Positions 43,387 to 52,924 are shown, numbered from the stretch's first letter. The stretch: DNA of 64,000 bases from Oscillospiraceae bacterium (GCA_017550645.1 JAFZOI010000024.1:180273-244272); one strand, 5' to 3'. The notes: generated by a model not told the origin, from the letters alone. Numbers and translations: made by a program.

Positions 43387-46300
43387 TCATGCGTCTATGG
43401 TCGAGATGGTCAGCGTCGTCTCCTCGAGCACGTCGAGAAGGACCCTGACCGTATCGAGTGAGGTGAAGATGGTGACGTCGTTTTCTATCGCGGTGCGGCG
43501 AATGACCTGCCCGTCCTCGTAGTGCACGCCGGACATGACGGCGCGAGTATTGATGACGTAGCTGACGTGGCCGGCGCGCATGGCGTCGAGTATCTGCGTA
43601 CTGCCCTCGCTTATCTTTTTGAGCGTTCTCGTCTTTATGCCGTGCTCGCGCATGACCTTGGCGGTCAGATCCGTCGCCTCGATATTGAAGCCGAGGTCGT
43701 AGAAGCGCCGCACGAGCGGGACGGCCTCCTCCTTGTCCTCGTCGGCGAGGGTCACGATGACCGTCCCGAAGTTCTGAAGCTTCGTTCCGGCGGCGATGAG
43801 CGCCTTATACATGGCTCGCGGTAGGGTCTTGTCGTAGCCTATGGCCTCGCCGGTACTCTTCATCTCCGGGCTGAGGTAGGCGTCGAGCCCCTTTATCTTG
43901 CGGAACGAGAAGACGGGGACCTTGACGTAAAACTTGCTCTTTTCCTCGGGATAGAGGCAGAATATGCCCTGCTCCTTAAGGCTCCTGCCGAGGATGGCCT
44001 CCGTCGCTATGTCGGCGAGGCTGTACCCCGTCGCCTTGGAGAGGAACGGCACCGTCCTCGACGAGCGCGGATTTACCTCGATGATATAGACAGAGTCGTC
44101 CGGGGCGACGATGAACTGGATGTTATAGAGCCCGACGATGCCGATTGCGAGGCCGAGCTTTTTGGCGTACTGCAGTATCGTCCCTCTGACCTTGTCGCTT
44201 ATCGAAAACGGCGGGTAGACGCTGATGCTGTCGCCGGAGTGCACGCCCGTGCGCTCGACGAGCTCCATGATGCCGGGCACGAAGACGTCCATCCCGTCGC
44301 ATATGGCGTCGACCTCGACCTCTCTGCCCCTGATGTATCTGTCCACGAGCACGGGCTCCTCCTCGTTTACGGCGACGGCATTTTTCAGATAGTGCCGGAG
44401 GTCGGCCTCCTTGTTGACTATCTCCATGGCGCGCCCGCCGAGCACGAAGCTCGGCCGCACGAGGACGGGATAGCCTATCTCGGCGGCGGCCTTCACGCCC
44501 TCCTCGACGGAGGTCACGGCGCGGCCCTCCGGCTGAGGGATGCCGAGCCCGCGCAGGACAGCGTTGAAGGCGTCTCTGTTCTCGGCGCGGTCGATGGCCT
44601 CGCAGTCCGTGCCGATGATCTTCACGCCCCTGTCCATGAGCGGGCGGGCGAGGTTGATCGCCGTCTGGCCGCCGAGCGTCGCGATGACGCCCTCGGGCTT
44701 TTCGAAATCGACGACGTTCATGACGTCCTCGGGCGTGAGCGGCTCGAAATAAAGCTTGTCGGCGGCGGTGTAGTCCGTCGAGACGGTCTCGGGGTTATTG
44801 TTGATGATTATGGCCTCGTAGCCCGCGCGCCTGATGGTCTGCACGGCGTGGACGGTCGAATAGTCGAACTCCACGCCCTGTCCTATGCGTATCGGCCCGG
44901 CGCCGAGCACGACTATCTTCTTTTTGTCCGTGCGGACGGACTCGTTTTCATGCTCGTAGGTCGAATAGAAGTACGGGACGTAGCTCTCGAACTCGGAGGC
45001 GCAGGTGTCTATCATCTTGAAGACGGGAACTATCCCGGCTCCCTTGCGCATCTCGGCGATCTCCGCCTCCGTCATGCCCCAGACGGACGCGACGGCTCTG
45101 TCGGAAAAGCCCATGCGCTTGGCCGCGCAGAGTACCTCCGTATCGCCGCGGGCGGCGCGGAGCTTGCTCTCCATGGCGACGATATTGCGTATCTTGCGCA
45201 GGAAAATGGGGTCTATGGCCGTCAGGCGGTTGACGTCGTTGACGCTGCCGCCCTTTCTGATGAGCTCCGCGATCGCGAATATCCTGTCGTCCGTGCCGCG
45301 CGAGATATATTCCGCGAGCTCGGCGGGCTCCATGGCCGCGAAGCGCGCGCTCGAAAGATGGTACGCGCCGACCTCGAGCGAGCGAACGGCCTTGAGGAGG
45401 CTCTCCTCCATCGTCCGGCCGACGCTCATGACCTCGCCCGTCGCCTTCATCTGCGTCCCGAGGCTGTTCGACGCGCTCGCGAACTTATCGAACGGAAAGC
45501 GCGGCATCTTCGTCACGACGTAGTCGAGCGCGGGCTCGAAGGAGGCGAGAGTGTTCGCGAGAGGTATTTCGTCCAGCCGCATGCCGACGCCTATCTTCGC
45601 GCTGATGCGCGCGATGGGATAGCCCGAGGCCTTCGAGGCGAGCGCGGACGAGCGCGAGACCCTCGGATTGACCTCGATGATGTAGTATTGCGAGGACTTG
45701 GTATCGAGCGCGAACTGCACGTTGCACCCGCCCTCGACCTTCAGCGCGCGGATGAGGCGCAGGGCGCTGTCGCGCAGCATCTGATACTCCTTGTTAGTCA
45801 GCGTCTGCGACGGGCAGACGACGATGCTGTCGCCCGTGTGGATGCCGACGGGGTCGAGATTTTCCATGTTGCAGACGGTGATGGCGGTGTCGTTTGCGTC
45901 GCGAATGACCTCATATTCTATCTCCTTGAAGCCCTTGACGGACTTCTCGATGAGCACCTCGTGGACGGGGCTGAGGCGGAAGGCGCTCCGCCCTATCTCC
46001 TCGAGCTCGGCCTCGGTGTCGGCAAATCCGCCGCCCTCGCCCCCGAGCGTGAAGGCCGGGCGCAGGACGACCGGGTAGCCTATCTCGGCGGCGGCCGCCC
46101 TCGCCTCCTCGAGGCTGTAGGTTATCTTCGAGGGGATGACGGGCTCGCCTATGCTCTCGCAGAGCTCCTTGAAAAGCTCTCTGTCCTCGGCGCGCTCGAT
46201 GCTCTCCGACGACGTGCCGAGCAGCTCGACGCCGCACTCGCGCAGCACGCCCTTGCGCTCGAGCTGGACGGCGAGGTTAAGGCCCGTCTGGCCGCCTATG

Positions 46301-46566
46301 CCGGGCAAAATGGCGTCCGGGCGCTCCTTGCGGATTATCTTCGCGACGTATTCGAGCGTCAGCGGCTCCATATAGACCTTGTCCGCGATGGCGGGGTCGG
46401 TCATGATGGTCGCGGGGTTGGAGTTGCAGAGGATGACCTCGTAGCCTTCCTCGCGCAGAGCGAGGACGGCCTGCGTGCCGGCGTAGTCGAACTCGGCCGC
46501 TTGCCCTATGACGATGGGACCGGAGCCGATGACCATGATCCTCTTGATGTCCGTCCTTTTAGGCAC
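43387..46566 (-). CDS. carB: Carbamoyl-phosphate synthase large subunit
   Basis: Makes carbamoyl phosphate from glutamine-derived ammonia, bicarbonate and two ATP for pyrimidine and arginine synthesis. The 1059-residue product has the two homologous ATP-grasp halves ([22 protein letters not shown] and [22 protein letters not shown] starts), each with [10 protein letters not shown] / [11 protein letters not shown] and [12 protein letters not shown] / [14 protein letters not shown]-terminal allosteric MGS-like domain completes the protein. It overlaps carA by 8 nt. Confidence 0.98.
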   Translation of the reverse strand: MPKRTDIKRIMVIGSGPIVIGQAAEFDYAGTQAVLALREEGYEVILCNSNPATIMTDPAIADKVYMEPLTLEYVAKIIRKERPDAILPGIGGQTGLNLAVQLERKGVLRECGVELLGTSSESIERAEDRELFKELCESIGEPVIPSKITYSLEEARAAAAEIGYPVVLRPAFTLGGEGGGFADTEAELEEIGRSAFRLSPVHEVLIEKSVKGFKEIEYEVIRDANDTAITVCNMENLDPVGIHTGDSIVVCPSQTLTNKEYQMLRDSALRLIRALKVEGGCNVQFALDTKSSQYYIIEVNPRVSRSSALASKASGYPIARISAKIGVGMRLDEIPLANTLASFEPALDYVVTKMPRFPFDKFASASNSLGTQMKATGEVMSVGRTMEESLLKAVRSLEVGAYHLSSARFAAMEPAELAEYISRGTDDRIFAIAELIRKGGSVNDVNRLTAIDPIFLRKIRNIVAMESKLRAARGDTEVLCAAKRMGFSDRAVASVWGMTEAEIAEMRKGAGIVPVFKMIDTCASEFESYVPYFYSTYEHENESVRTDKKKIVVLGAGPIRIGQGVEFDYSTVHAVQTIRRAGYEAIIINNNPETVSTDYTAADKLYFEPLTPEDVMNVVDFEKPEGVIATLGGQTAINLARPLMDRGVKIIGTDCEAIDRAENRDAFNAVLRGLGIPQPEGRAVTSVEEGVKAAAEIGYPVLVRPSFVLGGRAMEIVNKEADLRHYLKNAVAVNEEEPVLVDRYIRGREVEVDAICDGMDVFVPGIMELVERTGVHSGDSISVYPPFSISDKVRGTILQYAKKLGLAIGIVGLYNIQFIVAPDDSVYIIEVNPRSSRTVPFLSKATGYSLADIATEAILGRSLKEQGIFCLYPEEKSKFYVKVPVFSFRKIKGLDAYLSPEMKSTGEAIGYDKTLPRAMYKALIAAGTKLQNFGTVIVTLADEDKEEAVPLVRRFYDLGFNIEATDLTAKVMREHGIKTRTLKKISEGSTQILDAMRAGHVSYVINTRAVMSGVHYEDGQVIRRTAIENDVTIFTSLDTVRVLLDVLEETTLTISTIDA

Positions 46567-47656
46567 GGCTCTTCACCTCCTCCATAAGCGCGGCGAAGCG
46601 GTCGAAGAGATGGCCGCTGTCCTGCGGGCCGGGCGCGCTCTCGGGGTGGTACTGCACGCCGAAGGCGCGGTCCCGCGCGCACTCGACGCCCTCTATCGTC
46701 CCGTCGAGCAGGTTTATATGCGTCGCCTCGAGCGGCGTGCCCTTCAGGCTCTCCGCGTCGACGGCGTAGGAGTGGTTCTGCGAGGTTATCTCTATCTTGT
46801 CGGTCGCGAGCTCCTTGACGGGGTGGTTGCCGCCCCTATGGCCGAATTTGAGCTTATAGGTCCTCGCGCCGTAGGACAGGGCGAGTATCTGATGGCCGAG
46901 GCATATCCCGAATACCGGCAGCCTGCCGCGCAGCTTCCCGACCGTCTCGATGACCTCGGGAACGTCCTGCGGGTCGCCGGGGCCGTTGCTGACGAATACG
47001 CCGTCCGGCGCGAGCGCGACGATCTCCTCGGCGGTCGTGTTCCAAGGCACGACCGTCACGCCGCAGCCTCTTTTCACCAGCGAGCGCAGGATATTCTCCT
47101 TCATCCCGCAGTCGATGGCGACGACGTGAAAGCGCCCGCCGCCCTCGCAGCGCTCGGCAGCCTTGCGGCTGACGCGGCTGACGGCGTCTCTCGGGAGAGC
47201 GTGCTCACGCAGACGCACGGCGGCCTCCTCGGCGTCGGTCCCCGCGCCTGTCAGCATGGCGCGGCATGATCCGTAGTCCCGGATATGGCGTACGAGCATC
47301 CTCGTATCGACCTCGCTTATCCCGGCCACGCCGAAGCGGAGCATTGCGGCCTCAAGGTCCATGACGCTCCTGTAATTGGACGGCTCGGGATTGTATTCGC
47401 GGACTATCATCGCGGCGATGCTCGGCGTCTTCGACTCGAAATCATCCTCGGCTATGCCGTAGTTTCCTATGAGCGGATACGCCATCACGACGCCCTGATC
47501 GGTATAGGACGGGTCGGACAGTATCTCCTGATAGCCGACGGGCGAAGTGTTGAACACCAGCTCGAAGACGCGCTCCCCGCCGCAGCCGAAGCCCCTTCCG
47601 AAAACGGACGTACCGTCCTCGAGGACGAGCTTTCTGTCATATCCACGCGGTATCAT
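46559..47656 (-). CDS. carA: Carbamoyl-phosphate synthase small subunit
   Basis: Glutaminase partner of CarB. The 365-residue product has the N-terminal domain [45 protein letters not shown] and a class I glutamine amidotransferase domain. The latter has [16 protein letters not shown] (catalytic Cys) and [22 protein letters not shown] (His and Glu). Preceded by a leader with a hairpin terminator. Confidence 0.97.
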   Translation of the reverse strand: MIPRGYDRKLVLEDGTSVFGRGFGCGGERVFELVFNTSPVGYQEILSDPSYTDQGVVMAYPLIGNYGIAEDDFESKTPSIAAMIVREYNPEPSNYRSVMDLEAAMLRFGVAGISEVDTRMLVRHIRDYGSCRAMLTGAGTDAEEAAVRLREHALPRDAVSRVSRKAAERCEGGGRFHVVAIDCGMKENILRSLVKRGCGVTVVPWNTTAEEIVALAPDGVFVSNGPGDPQDVPEVIETVGKLRGRLPVFGICLGHQILALSYGARTYKLKFGHRGGNHPVKELATDKIEITSQNHSYAVDAESLKGTPLEATHINLLDGTIEGVECARDRAFGVQYHPESAPGPQDSGHLFDRFAALMEEVKSRA

Positions 47657-47697
47657 TTACGCACCAGCTTTCCGATCCTGCCCGCGAGGCGGGCATG

Positions 47698-47740
47698 GAA
47701 AAAGGCAGAGACCCCTCGTTATCCAAGACGTCTTTGCCTT
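47698..47740 (-). terminator. Hairpin terminator in the carAB leader (possible attenuator)
   Basis: On the minus strand AGGCAAAGAC pairs with GTCTCTGCCT (nine of ten pairs) and is followed by TTTTT. It starts about 4 nt after the predicted transcription start and ends about 40 nt before carA. A second hairpin, GCCCGC-CTC-GCGGGC (47679-47693), follows. Attenuation by pyrimidine supply is plausible, but I do not recognise a clear PyrR-binding loop. Confidence 0.65.
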
Positions 47741-47749
47741 ATTGCGGCT

Positions 47750-47778
47750 ATTTTACTCCGTGCGGAACGATTTGTCAA
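47750..47778 (-). promoter_or_regulatory. Promoter of carAB
   Basis: TTGACA (47773-47778) and TAAAAT (47750-47755), spacer 17 nt, minus strand. It diverges from feoAB. Confidence 0.8.
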
Positions 47779-47858
47779 TCGGTCCGTGCGGAGCTTTTTT
47801 CACGGCGCGCCGCTCGCGGGAATAGCATGGGGTACGAATATCTCATGGCAGGTGCAGT

Positions 47859-48113
47859 ATGGAAAGACAGATCAAGATGTGCTCGCTTCGGCCGGGCGAG
47901 CGGGCGGAGGTCGTCTCCGTCGAAGCGGAGGCCCGTATGCAGCGGCGCTTTCTCGATCTCGGCCTCGCGGAGGGCACGGAGATAGAGTGCGTCGGCAGGA
48001 GCCCCGCGGGCGATCCCTCGGCGTATCTGATACGCGGCGCGGTCATTGCGATACGCGCCAGCGACGCGGCGGGCGTCGCCGTGCGCGTCCGCGAGGGCGG
48101 GAAATGGGCCTGA
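47859..48113 (+). CDS. feoA: FeoA ferrous iron transport accessory protein
   Basis: An 84-residue SH3-like protein of the FeoA family: MCSLRPGERAEVVSVEAEARMQRRFLDLGLAEGTEIECVGRSPAGDPSAYLIRGAVIAIR. The RFLDLGLxEGTEI motif is typical. Small cytosolic partner of FeoB. It overlaps feoB by 10 nt. Start ATG 47859 after AGGTG; no clear promoter seen for it. Confidence 0.93.
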   Translation: MERQIKMCSLRPGERAEVVSVEAEARMQRRFLDLGLAEGTEIECVGRSPAGDPSAYLIRGAVIAIRASDAAGVAVRVREGGKWA

Positions 48114-50203
48114 CGAGCTCATCCACCGGCGCCGGAGCGGCGCTTTCCTCCCTTGCGCGCGGAGAAGGTCCGCTCGTCGCTCTGGCGGGCAACCCCAACG
48201 TCGGCAAGAGCACTCTCTTCAACTCGCTGACCGGCATGCGCCAGCATACGGGCAACTGGGCGGGAAAGACCGTCGTCTGCGCGGGCGGGAAATGCAGGGA
48301 CGGGCTGACTGCGCTCGTCGACCTACCCGGCACCTACTCGCTCATGGCGCGCTCGGCCGAGGAGGAGGCGGCGCGCGACTTCATATGCTTCGGCGAGCCG
48401 GATACGGTCGTCGTGGTATGCGACGCGACGTGCCTCGAGCGCGGCATGAACCTCGTTTTGCAGACCGTCGAGACTGGCGCGCGCGTCGTCGTCTCCGTCA
48501 ACCTCATGGACGAGGCCGAGCGCAAGGGCATTTCGATAGACCTCCCGCTCCTCTCCGAGAGGCTCGGCCTCCCCGTCGTCGGCACGGCGGCGAACAAAAA
48601 GCGCGGTAGGGCCGAGCTGCTGGAGGCGATAGCGGCGGGAGGTTCGTCCGGCGGGATGCGCGTTCGCTATCCGGATGCGGTCGAGAAAGCCGCCGCGCGC
48701 GTCGAGGCCGTTCTCGAAAAGCGCGTAAACGGCAGGATGGACGCGCGCTGGCTCGCCCTGCGACTGCTCGATCCCGATCCGTCTCTCACGGCCTCGGCGG
48801 AGCGCTTTCTCGGCTTTTCCTTTTTTGCGGACGAGAAGCTGCGCACGACTCTCGCCGAGGCAAGACTCGGCCTCCTTCGGGAGGGGCTCGATCCGGCGAG
48901 GCTGCGCGAGGCGGTCGTATCCGCGATACTCGCGGCGGCGGACGGGGTCTGCGCCGGCGCAGTAAGCTTCAAAAAAGAGCGCGGCTCCGCGCTCGACCGC
49001 CGCCTCGACCACCTCTTTACCGGAAAGCTGACCGCCTATCCCCTGATGCTTCTGCTGCTCGCGGGCATACTCTGGCTCACCGTCACGGGCGCGAACTACC
49101 CTTCCGAGCTGCTCGTCAAGGGCTTTGAGCGGCTGGAGAGGCTGCTGGACTCGGCGCTCTCGGGCGCGCCGTGGTGGCTGCGCGGCGCGCTCGTCGACGG
49201 GGTGTTCCGCGTCGTGGCGTGGGTCGTCTCCGTCATGCTGCCGCCCATGGCGATCTTTTTCCCGCTCTTTACCATCCTCGAGGACGCGGGCTATCTCCCG
49301 CGCGCGGCGTACGTGCTCGACGCGCCGTTTCGCAGGTGCCGCGCCTGCGGCAAGCAGGCGCTGACGATGTGTATGGGCTTCGGCTGCAACGCCGCGGGCG
49401 TCGTGGGCTGCCGCATCATCGACTCCCCGCGCGAGCGCCTGCTCGCCATGCTGACGAACAGCTTCGTGCCATGCAACGGGCGTTTTCCCACGCTTATCGC
49501 GATGATAACGATGTTCTGCGCGGCGGGCAGAGCCGCGTCGGCCGCGTCCGCGCTGATGCTGACGGGGGTCATGGTCCTCGGCGTCGCGGCCACTTTCGCC
49601 GCGACGAAGCTGCTGAGCGCGACAGTACTGCGCGGGACGCCTTCGTCGTTCACGCTGGAGCTGCCGCCCTACCGCGTACCGCAGTTCGGGCGCGTCATAG
49701 TGCGCTCCGTGCTCGACAGGACGGTCTTCGTCCTCGGGCGCTCCGTCGCGGCGGCGGCCCCGGCGGGGCTGATAATATGGCTGGCGGCCAACGTCACGCT
49801 CGGCGGCGAGACGGTGCTGACGCACTGCGCGCGGTTTCTCGACCCGGCGGCGAGGCTCATGGGCCTCGACGGGGTCATACTCCTCGCGTTCATCCTCGGT
49901 CTGCCGGCAAACGAGATCGTCCTCCCCATCGCCGTCATGGCCTACACCTCGCAGGGGTCGCTTTTCGGGCTCGGCGGGCTCGCGGAGCTGCGCTCGCTGC
50001 TCGCGGCGCAGGGCTGGACGTGGACGACGGCGGTCAGCGTGATGCTCTTTTCGCTCATGCACTGGCCCTGCGCGACGACGCTGCTGACGCTGCGCCGCGA
50101 ATCGGGAAGCCCGGGCATGACGGCGCTCGCGGCGGCGCTCCCGACGGTCTTCGGCGCGGCGGCGTGCATCCTCTTCAACCTTGCCGTAAGGCTGCTCGGA
50201 TAG
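48104..50203 (+). CDS. feoB: Ferrous iron transporter FeoB
   Basis: A 699-residue membrane protein that takes up Fe2+. N-terminal G domain: G1 GNPNVGKST at residues 29-37, G3 DLPGTYSL, G4 NLMD. Then a helical GDI-like domain and membrane core with Gate motifs: ILEDAGYLPRAAYVLD, the Cys-rich MGFGCNAAGVVGCRIIDSPRERLLAMLTNSFVPCNGRFPTLIAM, and the second half IWLAANVTLGG...GLPANEIVLPIAVMAY. The start codon lies inside feoA; a long upstream in-frame extension is not supported. Confidence 0.96.
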   Translation: MGLTSSSTGAGAALSSLARGEGPLVALAGNPNVGKSTLFNSLTGMRQHTGNWAGKTVVCAGGKCRDGLTALVDLPGTYSLMARSAEEEAARDFICFGEPDTVVVVCDATCLERGMNLVLQTVETGARVVVSVNLMDEAERKGISIDLPLLSERLGLPVVGTAANKKRGRAELLEAIAAGGSSGGMRVRYPDAVEKAAARVEAVLEKRVNGRMDARWLALRLLDPDPSLTASAERFLGFSFFADEKLRTTLAEARLGLLREGLDPARLREAVVSAILAAADGVCAGAVSFKKERGSALDRRLDHLFTGKLTAYPLMLLLLAGILWLTVTGANYPSELLVKGFERLERLLDSALSGAPWWLRGALVDGVFRVVAWVVSVMLPPMAIFFPLFTILEDAGYLPRAAYVLDAPFRRCRACGKQALTMCMGFGCNAAGVVGCRIIDSPRERLLAMLTNSFVPCNGRFPTLIAMITMFCAAGRAASAASALMLTGVMVLGVAATFAATKLLSATVLRGTPSSFTLELPPYRVPQFGRVIVRSVLDRTVFVLGRSVAAAAPAGLIIWLAANVTLGGETVLTHCARFLDPAARLMGLDGVILLAFILGLPANEIVLPIAVMAYTSQGSLFGLGGLAELRSLLAAQGWTWTTAVSVMLFSLMHWPCATTLLTLRRESGSPGMTALAAALPTVFGAAACILFNLAVRLLG

Positions 50204-50294
50204 CCCTTGAAATCGGCGCGGCGTGTTTGTATAATAAAAGCAGAAAAAAAGCGGCGCGCGTCGCCGCGGATACGACGAAACGGAGGAACACGCA

Positions 50295-51203
50295 ATGAGC
50301 AAATACGAGCAGTACGCCAAGCAGCTTCCGATCACGGGCAGGAACGGGAACATCAAACTCGGCGCCGTCATGGACGGCGAGTGGTTCGGATGGGATTGCA
50401 TCTCCCTCCGCTACGGCCTCGTCGACGGCCCCGGCATCATTCCCGAAGAGACGGACAAGATGCACACGCACGACTACGACCAGATGATCATGTTCATAAG
50501 CTCCGACCCCGATCACATGCTCGACCTCGGCGCCGAGCTCGAGATCGACCTCGGACCGAACGGCATCGTCCATAAGATAGCGACCCCGCACGTCATCACG
50601 ATACCCAAGGGAACGCCGCACTTCTCCCCCGTCGTCAAGTCGGTCACGAAGCCCTTCTACTTCGTCGCGGTAAGCGGCACGGCCGCCTTCAAGGCCGACG
50701 TTTTCGACGAGAACGCCGTCCCCGGCGAGGGGCCGCTGAGCAAGTTCTTCGGCGAGTTCATGCGCAACGTCAAGGTCCTCGGCTGCACCTCGACCGACCC
50801 CTACCACTACGGCTCCGAGCGCGCCCAGCCGACAGGCGGCGTATCGCACCACGTCGGGCCCTCGACGCTCGGCATGGAGTTCACGATGAGCTGGTCGACC
50901 ATACGCCTGCCGAACGAGTTCGGCCCGTGGAAGGACGACGGCCTGCATCACCCGCACGCCCACCAGAACTACGAGGAGACGCTCATGTTCTTCAGCCTCG
51001 ATCAGGACAATCTGACCGACCTGCACGGCGTCGCCGACATGTGCATGGGCGAAGAGGGCGAGGATCAGGAGCATCTGCTGCTGACGAAGGCGACCGCGAC
51101 CATCATGCACAAGGGCGTGTCGCACCTGCCCCTCGTTTTCAAGGAAGTCGACTACAATACCCCGATGGTATTCATCACTCTCTCGAGAAGCTCGGGATTT
51201 TAA
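50295..51203 (+). CDS. Two-domain cupin protein
   Basis: A 302-residue protein with two cupin-like halves. The first has metal-site residues DKMHTHDYDQMIMFI and later PHVITIPKGTPHFSP. The second has DDGLHHPHAHQNYEETLMFFSLD and then THLPLVF-like VSHLPLVFKEVDY, so each half has the H-x-H...E...H pattern. No signal peptide. Cupins of this kind include isomerases and dioxygenases; no specific reaction can be assigned. Good ribosome binding site CGGAGG. The next gene starts 13 nt downstream. Confidence 0.78.
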   Translation: MSKYEQYAKQLPITGRNGNIKLGAVMDGEWFGWDCISLRYGLVDGPGIIPEETDKMHTHDYDQMIMFISSDPDHMLDLGAELEIDLGPNGIVHKIATPHVITIPKGTPHFSPVVKSVTKPFYFVAVSGTAAFKADVFDENAVPGEGPLSKFFGEFMRNVKVLGCTSTDPYHYGSERAQPTGGVSHHVGPSTLGMEFTMSWSTIRLPNEFGPWKDDGLHHPHAHQNYEETLMFFSLDQDNLTDLHGVADMCMGEEGEDQEHLLLTKATATIMHKGVSHLPLVFKEVDYNTPMVFITLSRSSGF

Positions 51204-51216
51204 GGTCTGATAACAA

Positions 51217-51876
51217 ATGAAAAGATACGGAAAGCTTATCGTTTTGCTGCTCGCGGCGGCGCTGCTGCTGACGCTCTGCGCGTGCGGGCATATCAGCGTC
51301 GACCCGACGCCGGAACCGACCCCCGACGTGACGCCCTCGCCGGCGACGCCGGAACCTACGCCGGAGCCCACGCCTGAGCCCACGCCCGAGCCTACTCCGG
51401 AGCCTACGCCCGAGCCCACGCCGGAACCGACCCCGGAACCTACGCCCGAGCCCACGCCGGAACCCACATCCGGGCCTCAGCTCCGCGGCGCATATGAGGG
51501 GCAGTTTAAGTCCGATACGGGGACTGCGCTCAACCTCGTCGTCAAATGGGTCGCCGACCGCGGCTCGGACGGCAATTATTCCGTCACGCTCCGCTTCTAT
51601 CTCGAATGCTACACGCTCGACGTCGGCAGCCGCGAGGACAACACGCTCAAGATCGTCACGCCCTACGCGACGACGGACTACCGCTTCGCGACCGACGCCG
51701 TCGAGAGGACCGAGGACGGCAAAGGTACCGTCAAGGTCGGCGAGATGAAGATACGCCTGACGGCCGACGAGCTCGTCGCCGGCGCGCAGGCCGAGGCCGT
51801 CTGGAAGTTCCGCGGGTCGTACTCGAAGACCGACCTCCCCACCGTCACCGCGACGGGCGTCATCAAGGCGGATTGA
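51217..51876 (+). CDS. Lipoprotein with (EPTP)n linker
   Basis: A 219-residue lipoprotein: signal peptide with lipobox LCAC (Cys about residue 23), then a linker of about 60 residues made of EPTP repeats (period 12 bp in DNA), then a 130-residue globular domain starting GAYEGQFKSDTGTALNLVVKWVADRGSDGNYSVTLRFYLECYTLDV. The linker probably spans the cell wall so the domain is exposed. The C-terminal domain is beta-rich and unfamiliar to me. Ends at a terminator. Confidence 0.8.
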   Translation: MKRYGKLIVLLLAAALLLTLCACGHISVDPTPEPTPDVTPSPATPEPTPEPTPEPTPEPTPEPTPEPTPEPTPEPTPEPTPEPTSGPQLRGAYEGQFKSDTGTALNLVVKWVADRGSDGNYSVTLRFYLECYTLDVGSREDNTLKIVTPYATTDYRFATDAVERTEDGKGTVKVGEMKIRLTADELVAGAQAEAVWKFRGSYSKTDLPTVTATGVIKAD

Positions 51877-51912
51877 AATCCGCGCGCCCCAAACTGCACA
51901 ACATAAAAAAGC

Positions 51913-51948
51913 AATGCCCCGTCCGGTCGGACGGGGCATTCTTTATTT
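51913..51948 (+). terminator. Terminator after the EPTP lipoprotein gene
   Basis: Twelve-bp stem AATGCCCCGTCC / GGACGGGGCATT, 4-nt loop, then CTTTATTT. Confidence 0.93.
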
Positions 51949-51971
51949 GATAGTCGCTGTTGAAAAACGGA

Positions 51972-52415
51972 TCAATCGTTAAAATCCGCGGTGCAGTACG
52001 CCTTCATCATCTCCGCGACCGCGTCCGCGGCGCCGGAAATGATAACGCGGCAGATGCCGCCGTCCCAGCCGTAATTGAACCTTATGTCCGTGAGCTCTTT
52101 GATCTTGTCGCAGAAAAACGCCGAGATCTCATTGCCTTTCTTCACGGAGGCCGGAATGTCGAGGATCATGCAGAAGCGTTCTTCCTTCTTGCGTCTGTCC
52201 GCCATGAAGTCGAAGACCACGCTGCTGCGCTTGATACGCAGACCTTCCTTCACAAAAGGTTCGCTGAAGAAGCGGTCTATATCCTCGGCGGAAAACTGCC
52301 AGACGCCGTTCGTCTTTTCCCCGGTCAGAAGGCACTGCGTCAGATAGTTGCGGAGCGTCCGGGTGGTAAAACCGGTCATCAGAGCCAGATCGTTCAGAGT
52401 GTATTTTTCATCCAT
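51972..52415 (-). CDS. MerR-like HTH protein with C-terminal sensor-like domain
   Basis: A 147-residue protein. The first 40 residues are a MerR-type winged helix (YTLNDLALMTGFTTRTLRNYLTQCLLTGEKTNGVWQFSAEDIDRFFSE). The rest (RRKKEERFCMILDIPASVKKGNEISAFFCDKIKEL..IRFNYGWDGGICRVIISGAADAVAEMMKAY) looks like a small ferredoxin-like domain. Start ATG 52415 with GGAG upstream. A single gene, perhaps a local regulator; target unknown. Confidence 0.7.
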   Translation of the reverse strand: MDEKYTLNDLALMTGFTTRTLRNYLTQCLLTGEKTNGVWQFSAEDIDRFFSEPFVKEGLRIKRSSVVFDFMADRRKKEERFCMILDIPASVKKGNEISAFFCDKIKELTDIRFNYGWDGGICRVIISGAADAVAEMMKAYCTADFND

Positions 52416-52447
52416 TGTGTCGCATCTCCTTTTCGTTTTCTGATCAA

Positions 52448-52476
52448 AGGATAACAAACGCGGCGCAGAGAATCAA
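52448..52476 (-). promoter_or_regulatory. Promoter of the MerR-like gene
   Basis: TTGATT (52471-52476) and TATCCT (52448-52453), spacer 17 nt, minus strand. Confidence 0.6.
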
Positions 52477-52502
52477 TTTGAAATGCGGGGACTTTTTCAT
52501 AG

Positions 52503-52755
52503 GGGGCAGTACGGAGCTTGCGACAAACGCTTCCCCGTCCTGACCCATAGCGCAAACCAGCAAAGCGTTTGCGCTATGGAGAGGAGGAGCAGCGGAGCGA
52601 GCAAGCTCTCGCGCTTACGCGGGAGCGCGCGATACGGAGCTTGCGACGACGAGACGGAGGGATTCGCTTTTGAGCGGAAAAGCCACGGCGGTTGCGGCGT
52701 GCCACCGGCACGCCGCCAAGAGCCGCCTTTCGAATCCCTCCTGACTGCAGATGCA
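52503..52755. repeat. Hairpin-rich non-coding region beside tRNA-Ala
   Basis: No coding gene is evident. The stretch contains perfect inverted repeats: CATAGCGCAAAC / GTTTGCGCTATG (52546-52578), CTCTCGCG / CGCGGGAG (one G-T pair), GCGGCGTGCC-ACC-GGCACGCCGC, and GGAGGGATTCG / CGAATCCCTCC enclosing the last. TACGGAGCTTGCGAC occurs twice (about 52510 and 52633). GAGACGGAGGGATTCG at 52651-52666 exactly repeats the 3' part of the adjacent tRNA (52799-52814). Confidence 0.6.
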
Positions 52756-52794
52756 AAAAGGCTTCCCCGCCCATTCGGACGGGGAAGCCTTTTT
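52755..52794. terminator. Terminator after tRNA-Ala
   Basis: Fifteen-bp inverted repeat AAAAAGGCTTCCCCG / CGGGGAAGCCTTTTT with a 10-nt loop, directly abutting the tRNA 3' end on the minus strand. Symmetrical, so active in either direction. Confidence 0.85.
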
Positions 52795-52869
52795 GGTGGA
52801 GACGGAGGGATTCGAACCCTTGACCTTACGGATGCGAACCGTACGCTCTCCCAACTGAGCTACGCCCCC
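52794..52869 (-). tRNA. tRNA-Ala (anticodon CGC)
   Basis: A 76-nt cloverleaf on the minus strand: acceptor GGGGGCG/CGTCTCC, D arm GCTC-AGTTGGGA-GAGC, anticodon stem TACGG/CCGTA with loop TTCGCAT (anticodon CGC), TTCGAAT T-loop and encoded CCA. The G3-U70 pair is the alanine identity element. The first pair of the T stem (position 49-65) is an A-C mismatch. Reads GCG codons, fitting a GC-rich genome. Confidence 0.93.
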
Positions 52870-52876
52870 GGATCAT

Positions 52877-52918
52877 GCGCCGCCGGAAACGGCGCTTAAT
52901 GCGCCGATAAAACGGCGC
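52877..52918. repeat. Tandem GCGCCG hairpins in the tRNA leader
   Basis: Two successive hairpins, GCGCCG-CCGGAAA-CGGCGC (52877-52895) and GCGCCG-ATAAAA-CGGCGC (52901-52918), each followed by TTAAT on the plus strand. They lie between the promoter and the tRNA 5' end, so they are in the precursor. Confidence 0.6.
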
Positions 52919-52924
52919 TTAATC

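Noticed and set aside
44239..46587. A 782-codon open frame on the plus strand opposite carB
   Set aside because: It is the antisense shadow of carB in GC-rich codons; composition is Asp/Arg/Ala-biased, with no domain or ribosome binding site.
47285..48103. In-frame upstream extension of feoB on the plus strand
   Set aside because: It overlaps carA, the promoter region and feoA; the real start is inside the feoA end with a ribosome binding site and the normal FeoB N-terminus.
51320..51475. Possible CRISPR array because of the 12-bp repeats
   Set aside because: Repeats are too short, contiguous and in frame with a lipoprotein; no spacers and no cas genes.
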